This document shows, piece after piece, positions 11,625-22,192 of a stretch of DNA of 64,000 nucleotides (positions within the stretch are counted from its first letter, which is position 1; every line of letters starts with the position of its first letter). A program made the translations under genes and the position numbers. Source of the DNA: Cryptomeria japonica (lineage: Eukaryota; Streptophyta; Pinopsida; Cupressales; Cupressaceae); contig NC_081414.1 of the NCBI RefSeq assembly GCF_030272615.1, positions 663,088,938 to 663,152,937 of the forward strand, read 5' to 3'. The notes beneath the pieces were generated by a model. It ran no database searches and was not told where the DNA came from. It saw only the letters and a list, made by a program, of their open reading frames with translations.

Positions 11625-11789
11625 TGTCTCCTTGGTCTCTTTGCTGTGTTTTGTTGGTTTGTTGTTCTTTCTATTCACTGGTCTTTTGGCCAGTTGTTTT
11701 GTATGCGGACTTTAATTCCTTTTCCTGCTATATTTCTATCTATGTTGTAAAGGTTTTGGGTCCTTAAAACCTGTTTTTCAATCAATTAG
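11625..11789 (+). other. LINE 3' untranslated end
   Basis: T-rich, non-coding sequence following the accessory gene. It ends ...TTTTTCAATCAATTA directly at the right target duplication. I see no poly(A) tail, only a short A-containing tail. Confidence 0.6.
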
Positions 11790-11803
11790 AACATTTGGAC
11801 ATT

Positions 11804-13241
11804 AGTTCCCCGACCTAAAGATAAAAATGCAATTGGAACCAAATGGGTATTCAGAAACAAACTTAATGAAGATGGTACGGTTATCAAAAATAAAGAAAGA
11901 CTAGTGTGTAAGGGATATTCTCATAAAGAAGGAATTGATTACAATGAAACCTTTGCACCGATAGCTAGAATTGAGGCAGTTAGATTATTTTTGGCTTTTA
12001 CAACACATAAGAACTACAAAGTATATCAAATGGATATTAAATGTGCATTTTTAATGGAGATCTTGAAGAAGAAGTTTACATTGAACAACCTGATGGATTT
12101 TCTTTGACAGATAACAAAGATACGGTTTGCAGGTTAAGAAAAGATTTGTATGGATTGAAGCAAGCTCCAAGAGCTTGGTATGCAAGATTGGATAAGTATC
12201 TTTTGAAGATTGGTTTTTCTAAAGGTAATGCAGACAACAATTTATATTATAAAGTGACTAATGATCACATCTTGGTTATAGAAGTTTTTGTTGATGATAT
12301 AATCTTTGAAGGAGAAGATGGATTATGTAAAGAATTTTTTATTAAAATGCAGCAAGAATTTGAAATGTCTATGATTGGAGAAATAAAATTCTTTTTAGGA
12401 TTGCAGATTTCACAGACTAATAAAGGTATATTCTTGAGTCAATCCAATTACTTAAAAGAGTTACTAAAGAAATTTGGGATGGAGAACTCTAAACCGGTAA
12501 GTACACCTATGACTACAAATGACAAACTATCACCAAAGGATGAATCTACACATGTTAATCCAACTAGATACAAATCTATGATAGGAGGTTTACTATATTT
12601 GACACAAACTAGACCTAATATTATGAATGTAGTATGTATTGTTTCAAGATTTAAGAGTAGTCCTAGAGAAAATCATGAATCAGTAGTAAAAAGGATTTTC
12701 CAGTACTTACAAGGCACTATAAATCTTGGATTATGGTATCCTAGAGATAAAAACTTTAAATTATGTGCATACACAGATACAAATTGGGCAGGAGATGTGG
12801 ATGATAGAAAAAGCACCACCAGCGGAGCATTCTTTCTTGGAAATAGACTAGTTTCTTGGTTGAGTAAGAAACAAAGTTGTACATCTTTATCAACAACAGA
12901 ATCAGAATATGTTGCAGCAGCAACTAACTATACACAGGTACTATGGCTTAAGCAAATGTTGAAAGACATAAAGGTAAAATGTAAGGAACCTATTACTATC
13001 TATTGTCATAACACTGCAGAAATTGATATATCTAAGAATCTGGTATTACATTCTAAAACCAAACGCGTTTCTATCAAACTAAATTTTCTAAGGGAAAATG
13101 TTGAAGCAAAGGAGATAAAACTGGTTTATGTGAATACTAAAGAGTAGATTGCAGACATCTTCACTAAACCTCTGCCTAAGGAGACTTTTGAATATCTCAT
13201 AGACCAGCTTGGGGTCATACCCCCACTGGTAGAGACTTAGG
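11804..13241 (+). pseudogene. Element D reverse transcriptase and RNase H
   Basis: The frame resumes after the LINE at VPRPKDKNAIGTKWVFRNKL. RT motifs follow: ERLVCKGYSHKEGIDY, ETFAPIAR, the YGLKQAPRAWY block, and the active-site FVDDIIF near 12283-12303. Next come YKSMIGGLLYLTQTRPNI and Copia RNase H with CAYTDTNWAGD (Asp), TTESEYVAAA (Glu) and the DISKNLVLHSKTK block, ending TKPLPKE. One A is missing near 12049 (AFLNGD expected), shifting the frame, and a TAG at 13145 replaces a residue in KE-IADIF. Otherwise this is the best-preserved enzyme in the window, open for 368 codons. Confidence 0.93.
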
Positions 13242-13607
13242 AAATTGATATTTGTCATCAACTGGCAGAATTAACAAAGAAATATTTTACTCCGGCTTTG
13301 ATGAGGAAGCTACTTCTCAGGGGGAGTAGTTGGTATACTAAATTGGTTGGTATTTTGTATATGAACTTGGTTTTGTAATAACTTTGGCATTTGATGTCAA
13401 AGGGGGAGAGATTGGTATGGAGAAACATAAGGAAAACACATGTTGCTCCCAAGGGGAGAGATTGTTATTTGGGAGAGATTATTACTCTCTGTATCTATAT
13501 TTTGATTTCTGGTTATGATCAGTTTTTGGAGATTGTTGGTTTTTGGTATTTGGCATTTCGATTTTGGCACTTTGATGGTTTTTCCATCTTGTGTTGCCAT
13601 CAATGCC

Positions 13608-13618
13608 AAAGGGGGAGA
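13608..13618 (+). other. Element D polypurine tract
   Basis: AAAGGGGGAGA directly precedes the 3' LTR start TGTTGG at 13620. Two similar purine runs lie upstream at about 13398-13410 and 13450-13463, in the 3' untranslated part of the element (13242-13607), which has no other recognisable content. Confidence 0.85.
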
Positions 13619-13619
13619 T

Positions 13620-14672
13620 TGTTGGTATTTTGGTATGGTTTTGTCATTGATGTCAACACCTACTAAACACTTATCAACTCTGGCACTTTGGAGTATCAGC
13701 AACATTCACCGACAAGCAAGTGACTTATGCATAGTCACCGGTATCTGGTACACCAGCAAGATATAATGATCACCAACACTTGGAAGGGTATGGAAAATAC
13801 TTGGTTATGTCGAAGACATCGTGTGGACACCTTGTCTTGGAGTTTTATTTATTGGTATATTTATATTTGCATATTTGTTGTTACCAGCAAATAGGGTCCA
13901 AGTTATACCAGTAGGTTTATCTTTTCCAGATCAGCATGGCATACTATGGAGATGACTTATTGTTGTTGTAAATGTATTAAGCCGACATGGTGAATTGATT
14001 ATTGCATTGGGTATTAATTAATTTTATTGTATTATCCTTTAGAGCCGACCTACTAAAATTGGTCTTAGGGTATGGTATAAATGTAAGATCTTATTTGTAA
14101 GATTGAATGTGGAATGCGAAAAAGGATTGTGTGAAGGTATATGTGAGAATAAGCAGAGCTATACACACAGACATCATTTGAAGGTTGAATGAGGGTTTTT
14201 GTGAAGATAATTAGAACTACACCGGTACTGAATCCAGCATATGAAGATGCTATTTTGAGAAGTACATTCTTATTGGATTTAACCATCCAATTGTAGTCAG
14301 TGTGACTTCCATTTTGTGATTGAGTAGTGAGCTCTAGGCACTTGGCCTTTCTGCATTTCTAGACCCCATTTGTATACACTTACTATCTGCAATAGTATCA
14401 TCTGATTGTGGGTAAGGTTTCCCATTGCGGTTTTTCCCCTTACAGGGTTTCCATGTACAAATATTGGTGTTATGTGTTGTGGATGACTTTGTCTTTTTAT
14501 TTCATGCATTAATCCTTATCAGTATTGCAATTAACTATTAAAACTGTCTACCGACATATTAGACTGGTTTACCGGTTTAAGCATTAAGTTGGTTAAGTTG
14601 TTTTTGGTTTGAATTTATTTGACAACTGATTCACCCCCCCCCCCCCCTCTCAATTGTCTCTGGGACCTAATA
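13620..14672 (+). repeat. Element D 3' LTR
   Basis: A 1,053-bp LTR, beginning TGTTGGTATTTTGG and ending GGGACCTAATA (TA where the 5' copy has CA). It is followed by the target duplication GTCTA at 14673-14677. A homopolymer of 14 C at about 14634-14647 corresponds to only C2TC7 in the 5' copy. The TATA box TATAAAT is at 14076-14082. Confidence 0.92.
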
Positions 14673-15327
14673 GTCTAGAAATGCAAGAAGGCACACTGCC
14701 TAGAGCATATTGCTCATCACTAAAGAGCCGCACTGACTACAAGCTTTCTGCTAAAGTAAATTACTGAAAATGAACCAAGAATGCATCTGCTATGCCAAAT
14801 AGAGTTCTGATTTTGGCTCTACTCTGCATCGGTTCATAAACCCTGAACTACTACTGGTATCTCTTCTCCTCCAAGAAATCTTTTCCAAGCTATCTACAGA
14901 TCATTGTATGGTATAACATTCACCAAAATGATCTTCATACATATATTTTGCATTATACAGTTCTTCTATATTCTCGTATATCCACACATTTCATATTACT
15001 CAAAATAACCTAGCAGACTGACCTATATACCCATTACAAATAATATGCCTTATGTCAGCTTACAATACATTTAAAAAACATATTCAATGTCAACCTTGAT
15101 AATAATTACAAAATAATTTATTAAGTAAATCATCCTTGATGTTGGCTTCCAATGAAGTATTGATGTCAGTGTTGGTGTCCGTGTCGGTGTCGGTGTCGGT
15201 GTAGCCCTGAATGCTCCAAAGTCGGTATTTGTCGGTATATGCCTCCTAGTGTTGATATATGACTTCGATATGATCTTATTTCCATCAATGACAAAAAAAT
15301 GAATCCAATGAGTGTCAATTGCCAACA

Positions 15328-15339
15328 ATCTCCCTCTTT
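15328..15339 (-). other. Element C polypurine tract
   Basis: On the minus strand this reads AAAGAGGGAGAT and abuts the 3' LTR start TGTTGGC. A second AAAGGGGGAG-type run lies at about 15480-15495. The stretch 15340-15584 is the 3' untranslated part of C and shows no gene. Confidence 0.75.
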
Positions 15340-15584
15340 GGCATTGATGGTAACACTCATGTGAAAAATGGATTCCCTGTCGGTATGCTCCCCCTGAGAA
15401 ATACATTCCATCTGATATCCTGATATCCTTCCCATGTGTTTTTATCTGGTATTCTTTGATATTTTTCACATATATGCATACTCCCCCTTTGACATTAATG
15501 CCAAATATTGGTGAAAGAATTGAAAGAATTTCAGAACAAAAGAGTAAATGAATACTTGTTATTTTCACTGGAGCTTAATCATCT

Positions 15585-18500
15585 TCAAGATTTCTGGGTA
15601 TGTCTTTTCAATAACTGAAGATATGTATCCCAACCATTTTTGAAAGTATCAAAAATGGATGCTAGTCCACTTAGTAAGTGGGAAAGTGTTTCCTTCTCTT
15701 GGACATTTGCCGGTGTGGGTTTAGCTATCATGTCTAGGCACTCTCTCTTATGAACACCCAATGAATCTAGTCTAGGACTTACCAGTCCTCTTAGACTTCT
15801 TACTCTTCGCATGATTTTATCTCTCTCCTCAAAAGAAAAAATTTGGTTATCCAAGAACAAAATTTGTCCATCAATAGGATGTGGTCAGTGTAGTCAATCC
15901 ATCAAAATAATTAGTAATTTTAGCTATCTTATCATATAACTCCTTTAATCTGCTGTCTACATTAGTCGTAAGAATTTCTATGTTACAACACACTCTATAG
16001 ATATTTGTACATTGTTTTAAACAAACCTCAATATGAATAAGTTTGTCCTCAATTTTCTTCTTCTCTGCTTCTATAATCAGATCAAAAGATATTATTTTAG
16101 TTGTTGTGAATTTATCCAAAGCCTGTCGGTCTGCAATCTACCTCAGAGATTGAAAATTGTTAGAGATTTGCTCTGTTAGAGTCTTGAGCTTGCTGAAAGG
16201 GCTTGCTCCATGTTCAATCTGACAGTTAGGTATTAATCTGTGCAACACTGTGACTAATTGATCAATTATTCCTTTATCTGTAGTACCTTCCTTTAGTAAT
16301 TTTTGAGTAGCCATCATCATCAATTCAATTGGACTCAACTCAGAGATTGATTTCTTCTCAACCAAAGAAGTGTCAATTGCCAAAACCTTTGTTGGGGAAT
16401 CAGTTTTAACTGCCGGTATGGACTCAGTTGCTTTTATCTTGTCCACCTCAACCTCTTTTGCACCGGTGGCTTCGCCACTTGGTGCAGTATCAGTTACTGT
16501 TGGTGGAGAATTATCCACAGTATTTACATTGTCTTGTACATTGCCTTGCTAAAAAATGGTTTGTGTCGGTACAGACTTTACACTCTCCTTAACTATCGGT
16601 TGTGTATGAATATCTATAGTTACTGTTAGTTGTGTCAAAATTGGATTTGAACTGCCCAAAATACCTTTCCCCTTTGATTTGTTAGGAATGTTGCAAGTTG
16701 TTGCCCTTGCAAATTTTTCTTGAGATGTGAGAAAATCTGGGTTTTTTCTAAAAGAATTTGGTCAATCCCTTACTAGTCTCATTTATCACCTCATTTACTC
16801 TCCCCATCATAAGGCTTATCTATCAGGGTTTACTACTGAAAACTTTCCTATTTGTAGTATCTATGCATATTTTCATTTCCAAAAGTGCTACTTCCTTAAT
16901 CTCCCTATCTCTCTTGATAGTGTCAAGTCTTCTAGCCTCAAGTTTATTATACAAGGATAAAGGTATCTCCTTCAAAATTTCAACTAAGGCTTTCTTATAA
17001 ATGTCTATATACAACAAAATAGCCTTTTCTAGTTCATTTTTCTCATTCTCTTCTAAATATTCATAATACTTTGATACATTTTTCAATATTTCATCTTTTG
17101 TAATTTCATCAATAAGCTTAGCACAGGTCATTGTGGTCTTATCGGTTTCATTATCATCACCCTTTTTCTTTTTGCTTGTGGTTTCTAGTGTGACTAGTTT
17201 CCTCTTTTGCATAGGCTTCATTGGTGGTGGTGGAGGTGAAATAGGCTTATTTGCCTTTCTAACAAGTCTCCTCCTAGGCTCTGCCTTCTTCTGCTCTATC
17301 AGTGGTTGTACCAAATTCTTCCTTTGTACCCTTCTGAAAGCTAGAGGTTCATTATCCTCAGAATCAAAATCAAAAGTGATAGGGGAAATGTGAACTTGTG
17401 GGTTCTTCCCTTTTGTGGTACCAACCTCTGTTGGTTTAGCTGCCGATTTTGATCCTGAACCTAGTTGAGTGTCTATCTTATAAATTACATTTTGTACATA
17501 TGCATACATCTTTTCTATTTTCGTTTCTCTTCTCTTCCTATTAAAACTAGTTTTCAATTCAAGAGCGTTCTCTCCTGTTGTACCAAAATGCTTTGTTTTA
17601 TCATCTAACAGGGCATCTAACAACATTTCTGCATAGAGTTCAAAAATGCTATCATCCACCTCATATCCAAGCTCTCTCACCCATATTATCCTTGGTTCAA
17701 CTCCTTCCATAAGAGTTTCATCAATTTTTACAATAAAATAGATATCAGTGGAATACTTCTCCACAATGTTCTTTGATATTCTCTCCCTTTGCCTCATGTT
17801 TTCTTGGAATGTCTTGAAATACCCCCAAAGGTTCTCATCTCTATCGGTACCAAGACTGGTGATTGCTTCCTTGATCTACATACCTATCGGTATGTCAAGA
17901 GCCCAATGCTTCTTCCCTAGACCAGGTAGCTCATTCAAGAAGTAAAGCATTAAACAAACAATCAAATTTCCATATCTAGAAGTGCCTTTCTTGATTCCTT
18001 TGATCTTGCCAAGGTTCAACATCAATTCACTCCTCATCCATTCACATAAATCATACTTTACATTATTTCTTAGCATCTGATATGCAGCATGAATGCATGA
18101 ACTAACAACAAAATTCAATCAGTTGGATTGAGTTACCTTGTAACCTATTATCATGCTTGAAAATTTTACATTAGTGTCGGTGATTGTGCTTATCCTCAAT
18201 GATTTGCTATCAGACGTTGCACCAGTGAGTCTTTCGACCTCATTATTGGAAACTTTCTTGCTAGGTTCTTGTCCAACTTTGGATAAGTCAGTGACTTCTT
18301 GAATAGCCTCCTTCATGATCATGTAAGGCCTATCTAGCCAAATAAATTTGTTGTGAACCCTTCTCAGAATGTATCTGATAACCTCATCTTTGAATTTTGG
18401 TATGTATAGAATACCAGTTAACCCTAGATCCTCAATTGCTTTGTATTCCGGTTTGATGGTTTTAGAGTCTCCTAGTATCATAGATTGATACATGCTTTTG

Positions 18501-18715
18501 ATGCCCTTTGTGCCCAAATCCTCCAGGGTGTGGTGAATGTATGCCCTCACATCTTCAACATACATTACATCAACAGGAACCTTAGAAAATGCTCCCGTAG
18601 AGTCTTCCTTTTTAGCAATTTCAAGAACCTCCTTAAATACTAGCCTTAACCTATCCTTGACTTTGACAATGGTGGGATTTGCAATGAAAGTAGGAGTTGA
18701 AGGTCCAGATGCCAT
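15585..18715 (-). pseudogene. Element C accessory gene of unknown function (about 1,040 codons)
   Basis: I do not recognise a named family with certainty. The start ATG (18715-18713) gives MASGPSTPTF. Part 1 (18715 to about 17750) is a helical domain with DVRAYIHHTLEDLG, RPYMIMKEAIQEVTDLSKVG and YDLCEWMRSELMLNLGKIKG, then YGNLIVCLMLYFLNELPG. Part 2 (about 17500-16820) is Lys/Arg/Pro-rich with a PPPPP run and a KKKK run, like a nuclear, disordered region. Part 3 (16518-15585) is helical and probably coiled coil. Stops are at 18119, 17876 (TAG, CAG expected) and 16823-16828. It replaces pol in C. Domain order matches the LINE gene at 9916 and the gene at 58750. Weak resemblance to plant transposon-associated proteins is an inference. 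Confidence 0.6.
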
Positions 18716-18721
18716 TTCAAA

Positions 18722-19051
18722 AAATACCTAAAAGTGAATGCTAGTGGAAGATTGACTGCTTCAGATAACTGCTCAAAATCCTTTCACAATTCTTTTGCTT
18801 GCTCTTAACTTGCCTTTTCTTCGCTATGAATGCTTGAATGCTTGGTGAGTGAAAATGATTTCACTTACCCCCTTTTATTAGCAAATAAATACCTAAAAGT
18901 GAATGCTAGTGGAAGATTGAGTGCTTCAAATAACTACTCAAAATCCTTTCACAATTCTTTTGCTTGCTCTTAACTTGCCTTTTCTTCGCTATGAATGCTT
19001 GAATGCTTGGTGAGTGAAAATGATTTCACTTGCCCCCTTTTATCAGCAAAT
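18722..19051 (-). repeat. 165-bp tandem duplication upstream of the C accessory gene
   Basis: Two near-identical copies, 18722-18886 and 18887-19051, lie immediately upstream of the accessory gene's ATG. On the minus strand each copy begins with an ATTTGCTGATAAAAGGGGG-like segment, resembling a TATA region followed by a purine run, and continues as a non-coding leader. It may be a duplicated promoter or leader for the accessory gene. Confidence 0.88.
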
Positions 19052-19099
19052 AAAACCCTAATTTTCTATAATAAATTCTTTGCCAACAACCCTATGGAT

Positions 19100-20349
19100 G
19101 TCAATTTCACAGTCATGTGCCAGGTGAACCTTCATCGATGATGAACACAACTCTCCAGATCTCCTTAGATCTCTTTTGGGGTAATATGCAAAATTTAGCA
19201 ATGAATTTTCCAACCCCTGAGGCTTATGCCTCTATTGGTGGAGGAATACCCTATTCTACCAGTGGAGTTACCAGTGTAGATCCATCTCCACTTGGTTCTT
19301 CAAATTTTCTAACCCATCTCTTGGTGTGATCTTGTTGTATTTAATCTACCTTCTACTTTCCTTTCTCATTATCTTTATCATTATTAACCGGTTGAGTCTT
19401 GCTTCTGCAATACTTAGCAATATGACCTATTTTGTTGCATGCATAACATGTAACATTGTTCTTCTAAATTGCTTTGACATATTTGGTATCATTTATTGAC
19501 CTACAATGATTAGCAAAATGTCCAAACTTTCCACATGCATGACATTTAACATTCATTCTGCAATCTTTGATCTATGACCATATTTTTGTAATTTGTGCAT
19601 TGACCGGGAACAAAATTGTAGTTTTGATTTGCTTTATTTCTATATTGTTTAGCTATATGCCCAAATTTGTTGCAAACAAAACATCTACCATTGAATTTAT
19701 AAGCATTAGATTGTCTTATCGGTTTCCTCTGTTCTTATGAGTTCTGCATTGTGGTTGTCTAATCTTCATTTGTAGTACCAGAGCTTTCACCTTGTACAAA
19801 TCCAAGTCCTCTAGAATCATCAATCTGTCTTTGTCTTTTCAATAAGTCATCCAACTGTGCAACACTGATCCTAAAATTTTCTTTATATTCACTTGCAGTA
19901 GTGAGATAATCTCTCAGAGTACTTATTTGTCTTTCAAGTTCTTATTCATTGTTCCGGGAGTGTGCCAAATTAGTTCTCAACAAATTATTCTCATGAGTCA
20001 ACCTGCCTCATTCATCAAATTTGTTCTTCAAAGATATAACAAGATTATCTTCCTTCTTCTTTCTATCCTCAATATCTTTTGATAACCTCATAGGAAGATC
20101 TTGCATTTCATTCTTCATAAGCATGTTTGCTTGACTTAGTTTCTGACATTGTTCCTTCAGAGCATTCTTCTCCTCATCATCCGGTTTTTGCAAAAGTTCT
20201 TTTCTCTTGGATTGAGAAGATGATAACCTTTCTTGTAGGATAAGAATGAATTCATTTGCAGAATTCAATTCTTCTTGCAATTTCAAGTTCTTCATCCTTT
20301 CGGCATCATAATCCTCAAGAGCCATCTCAAGTTGCTTCTCCATAGCCAT
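19100..20349 (-). pseudogene. Element C gag-like protein: coiled coil plus three CCHC zinc knuckles
   Basis: The likely start is the ATG at 20349-20347 (MAMEKQLEMALEDYDAER), about 60 bases after the primer site. Codons 1-170 are a long heptad-rich helix with many Glu, Lys and Gln. Three nucleocapsid knuckles follow at about 19690-19650 (CFVCNKFGHIAKQY, last Cys lost), 19550-19505 (CHACGKFGHFANHC) and 19454-19407 (CYACNKIGHIAKYC). The UBN2 capsid domain seen in the gags of A, B and D is absent. Stops interrupt at about 20007, 19945 and further on. It resembles the C-terminal half of A's gag (coiled coil plus extra knuckles), so C may derive from or depend on an A-like family. Confidence 0.75.
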
Positions 20350-20409
20350 GTTCAAATATTCCAATTTCAAGATCTTTCTCAATCTATTAAACTTCTTCTG
20401 AGGTACCAG

Positions 20410-20421
20410 GCTCTGATACCA
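20410..20421 (-). other. Element C primer binding site (initiator-Met tRNA type)
   Basis: GCTCTGATACCA on the plus strand is TGGTATCAGAGC on the minus strand, 2 bases from the inner end of the 5' LTR (20424). Confidence 0.88.
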
Positions 20422-20970
20422 ATTGTTGGGATCCAAGAACATTGAGAGAGGGGGGGGGGAGTGAATCAGTGTTTTGTTGCTATGAACAGTTTTATCCTTT
20501 TATACCATACACATATAAACCAGTAAACAAATAAACATATAACAAGAAGAAAATAAACCATCCACATAAATGAACACCATAACACAAAAAATTTATACGT
20601 GGAAAACCTCAAAGAGGAAAAACCACAGTGGGATTTGTGACCCACAAAATCAGCTCACTGGCCATATGAAAAGATATTATATATAATAGGGGCCTACACA
20701 TGCAGGAAGGCACACTACCTAGAGCATACTGCTCATCACTAAAGAGCCTCAATGACTACAAGATTTCTACTAAAGTAAATTACTAAAAAATGAACTCAAG
20801 AATGCATCTTCTATGCCAAATAGAGTTTTGGTTGGCTTTGCTCTGTATTGGTTCATAAACCCTGAACTACTACTGGTATCTCTTCTCCTCCAAGAATGAT
20901 TTTCCAAGCTATCTACATATCATTGCATGATATAACATTCACATACAAAATGATCTTCATACATATATTT

Positions 20971-22037
20971 TGTAGTACCCTCCTCATTTGAACTCATTAG
21001 ACTCATATTTTACTATTGTTTACTTTCTGTGGATACATTACCATGATGTGTTATTCAAACTTATATGACATTATTTTATTCTTTATCTAGATATGAGATG
21101 CATAATTTATTCGCAGTATTTAAGTACTTGTGATTTATGGCATTTTATGGATTATTGCTATGTACTGACACTTTATTTTATCTATGCAATGTGAAATTAT
21201 ATGTTGTGTGTCTGTGAGTGTATTCGATGAAAGGGGATGATTTTCCTTCACTCATTTCGGTGAGATAGGGAACGTCGTGATTCTCCTTCACTGGTGTGCA
21301 TGGCATGTTTTCTATATTGTATATATGCATGTGTGGTTCGATGATGCAGGATATTGTAGGTACAAGTATTGGGTAGGTATGAGGTATAGTCTCCACCTGG
21401 CTTCACAGGTCTGAGCATGCCTTATATTGTCTGATGGAAGTGGAGGAGGTAGTAGTTGACCCTATTTTAACCGGTTACATTCTTGTGAGTGTCGTCACTT
21501 GGTCATCCTGTTAGTTTGTTCAGCCTTCGTGTATTGTCGTTTGACTTTTCCTGAGTCTTTGCTTGGGGTTTGTTCAGTTTGTGTGTTTTAGTGGATTTAA
21601 TTAATTAATTAAATTTATGGAGTTATCTCATAGTTGGTATTTTTGAATTATGTATTTTTTGCATTGAGATTATAAAGTTAATTAATTAAAAGAAGTTACT
21701 AAATTAAGTTGCAAGCTGCATGATATTAGAAATATATTTTATTTAAATTTTCGTGAAAAATAAATTAGATTAATTTCATTTATTGTTTCCTAGAATTTTA
21801 AATAAATAAATGAATAAAAGAATAAATAAATAAATACATAAATGAATAAAAGAGTAAATTAGAATTAAAGTATTGCTTTAATTCCTTTTTTAGGAAATCA
21901 TGTGTTAGACTTCCACTATGTTATTAAACATGCTATTGTTATAATTAATGCACTTAATCTTTTTTAAAAATATATATTTCACCCTTTAGTTGCCTAGTTG
22001 TGTTGTTTTCCTTTAGGGTTCCTGGTGAGGCATTACA
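20971..22037 (+). repeat. Element E 5' LTR
   Basis: It begins TGTAGTACCC directly after C's LTR sequence and ends GAGGCATTACA, giving TGTA...TACA ends, 1,067 bp. The region 21600-21860 is very AT-rich, with AAAT-type short repeats. No second copy is present in the window. Confidence 0.82.
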
Positions 22038-22039
22038 TT

Positions 22040-22052
22040 TGGTATTAGAGCC
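22040..22052 (+). other. Element E primer binding site
   Basis: TGGTATTAGAGCC begins 2 bases after the LTR end. It differs by one base from the Met-type site TGGTATCAGAGCC (C to T). Confidence 0.75.
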
Positions 22053-22192
22053 CAAGTTTCAACACTAGGTACTTTGGGTTTGTAGTGAGCCTATTCAGCT
22101 TGACCTTTTTGCTTAGGTCTTAATGTTTGTGTTTCTCTTGTCTTATCCTTACTGTAGATCTAAACCATTTTCTCTTTAACAGTGCTAGGTCA

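Larger units (their letters stand above)
8605..11789 (+). mobile_element. 5'-truncated LINE with an extra downstream gene
   Basis: The block interrupts D's frame between NNTWT and LVPRPKD and is flanked by AACACTTGGACATT (8591-8604) and AACATTTGGACATT (11790-11803), a 14-bp duplication with one mismatch typical of target-primed reverse transcription. It starts with a C-rich run (8605-8625), then the end of a LINE polyprotein (RT zinc-binding region and RNase H, to 9701), a short spacer, a second gene (9916-11624), and a 165-base 3' end without a clear poly(A) tail. Most of the LINE (endonuclease and RT core) is missing. Confidence 0.88.
4821..14672 (+). mobile_element. Ty1/copia LTR retrotransposon D, split by a LINE
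   Basis: D is a plus-strand Copia element inserted in C's 3' LTR. The order is 5' LTR (first 61 bases missing), Met primer site, gag, protease, integrase, [LINE], RT, RNase H, polypurine tract, 3' LTR. The target duplication GTCTA is seen at 4672-4676 and 14673-14677, but on the left it is separated from the LTR by about 150 bases of extra C sequence. The polyprotein is otherwise complete but carries at least five in-frame TAG stops and at least two frameshifts. Confidence 0.9.
4412..15327 (-). repeat. Element C 3' LTR, split by element D
   Basis: The LTR runs from TGTTGGGATCC at 4412 to GCCAACA at 15327 and matches the 5' LTR at 20424-20970 plus 26893-27248. D occupies about 4821-14672. About 150 bases of this LTR (4677-4826) are present again on the other side of D (14678-14826), so the junction is not a simple insertion. 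Near the end it has a short GTGTCGGTGTCGG run (about 15179-15205). Confidence 0.82.
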
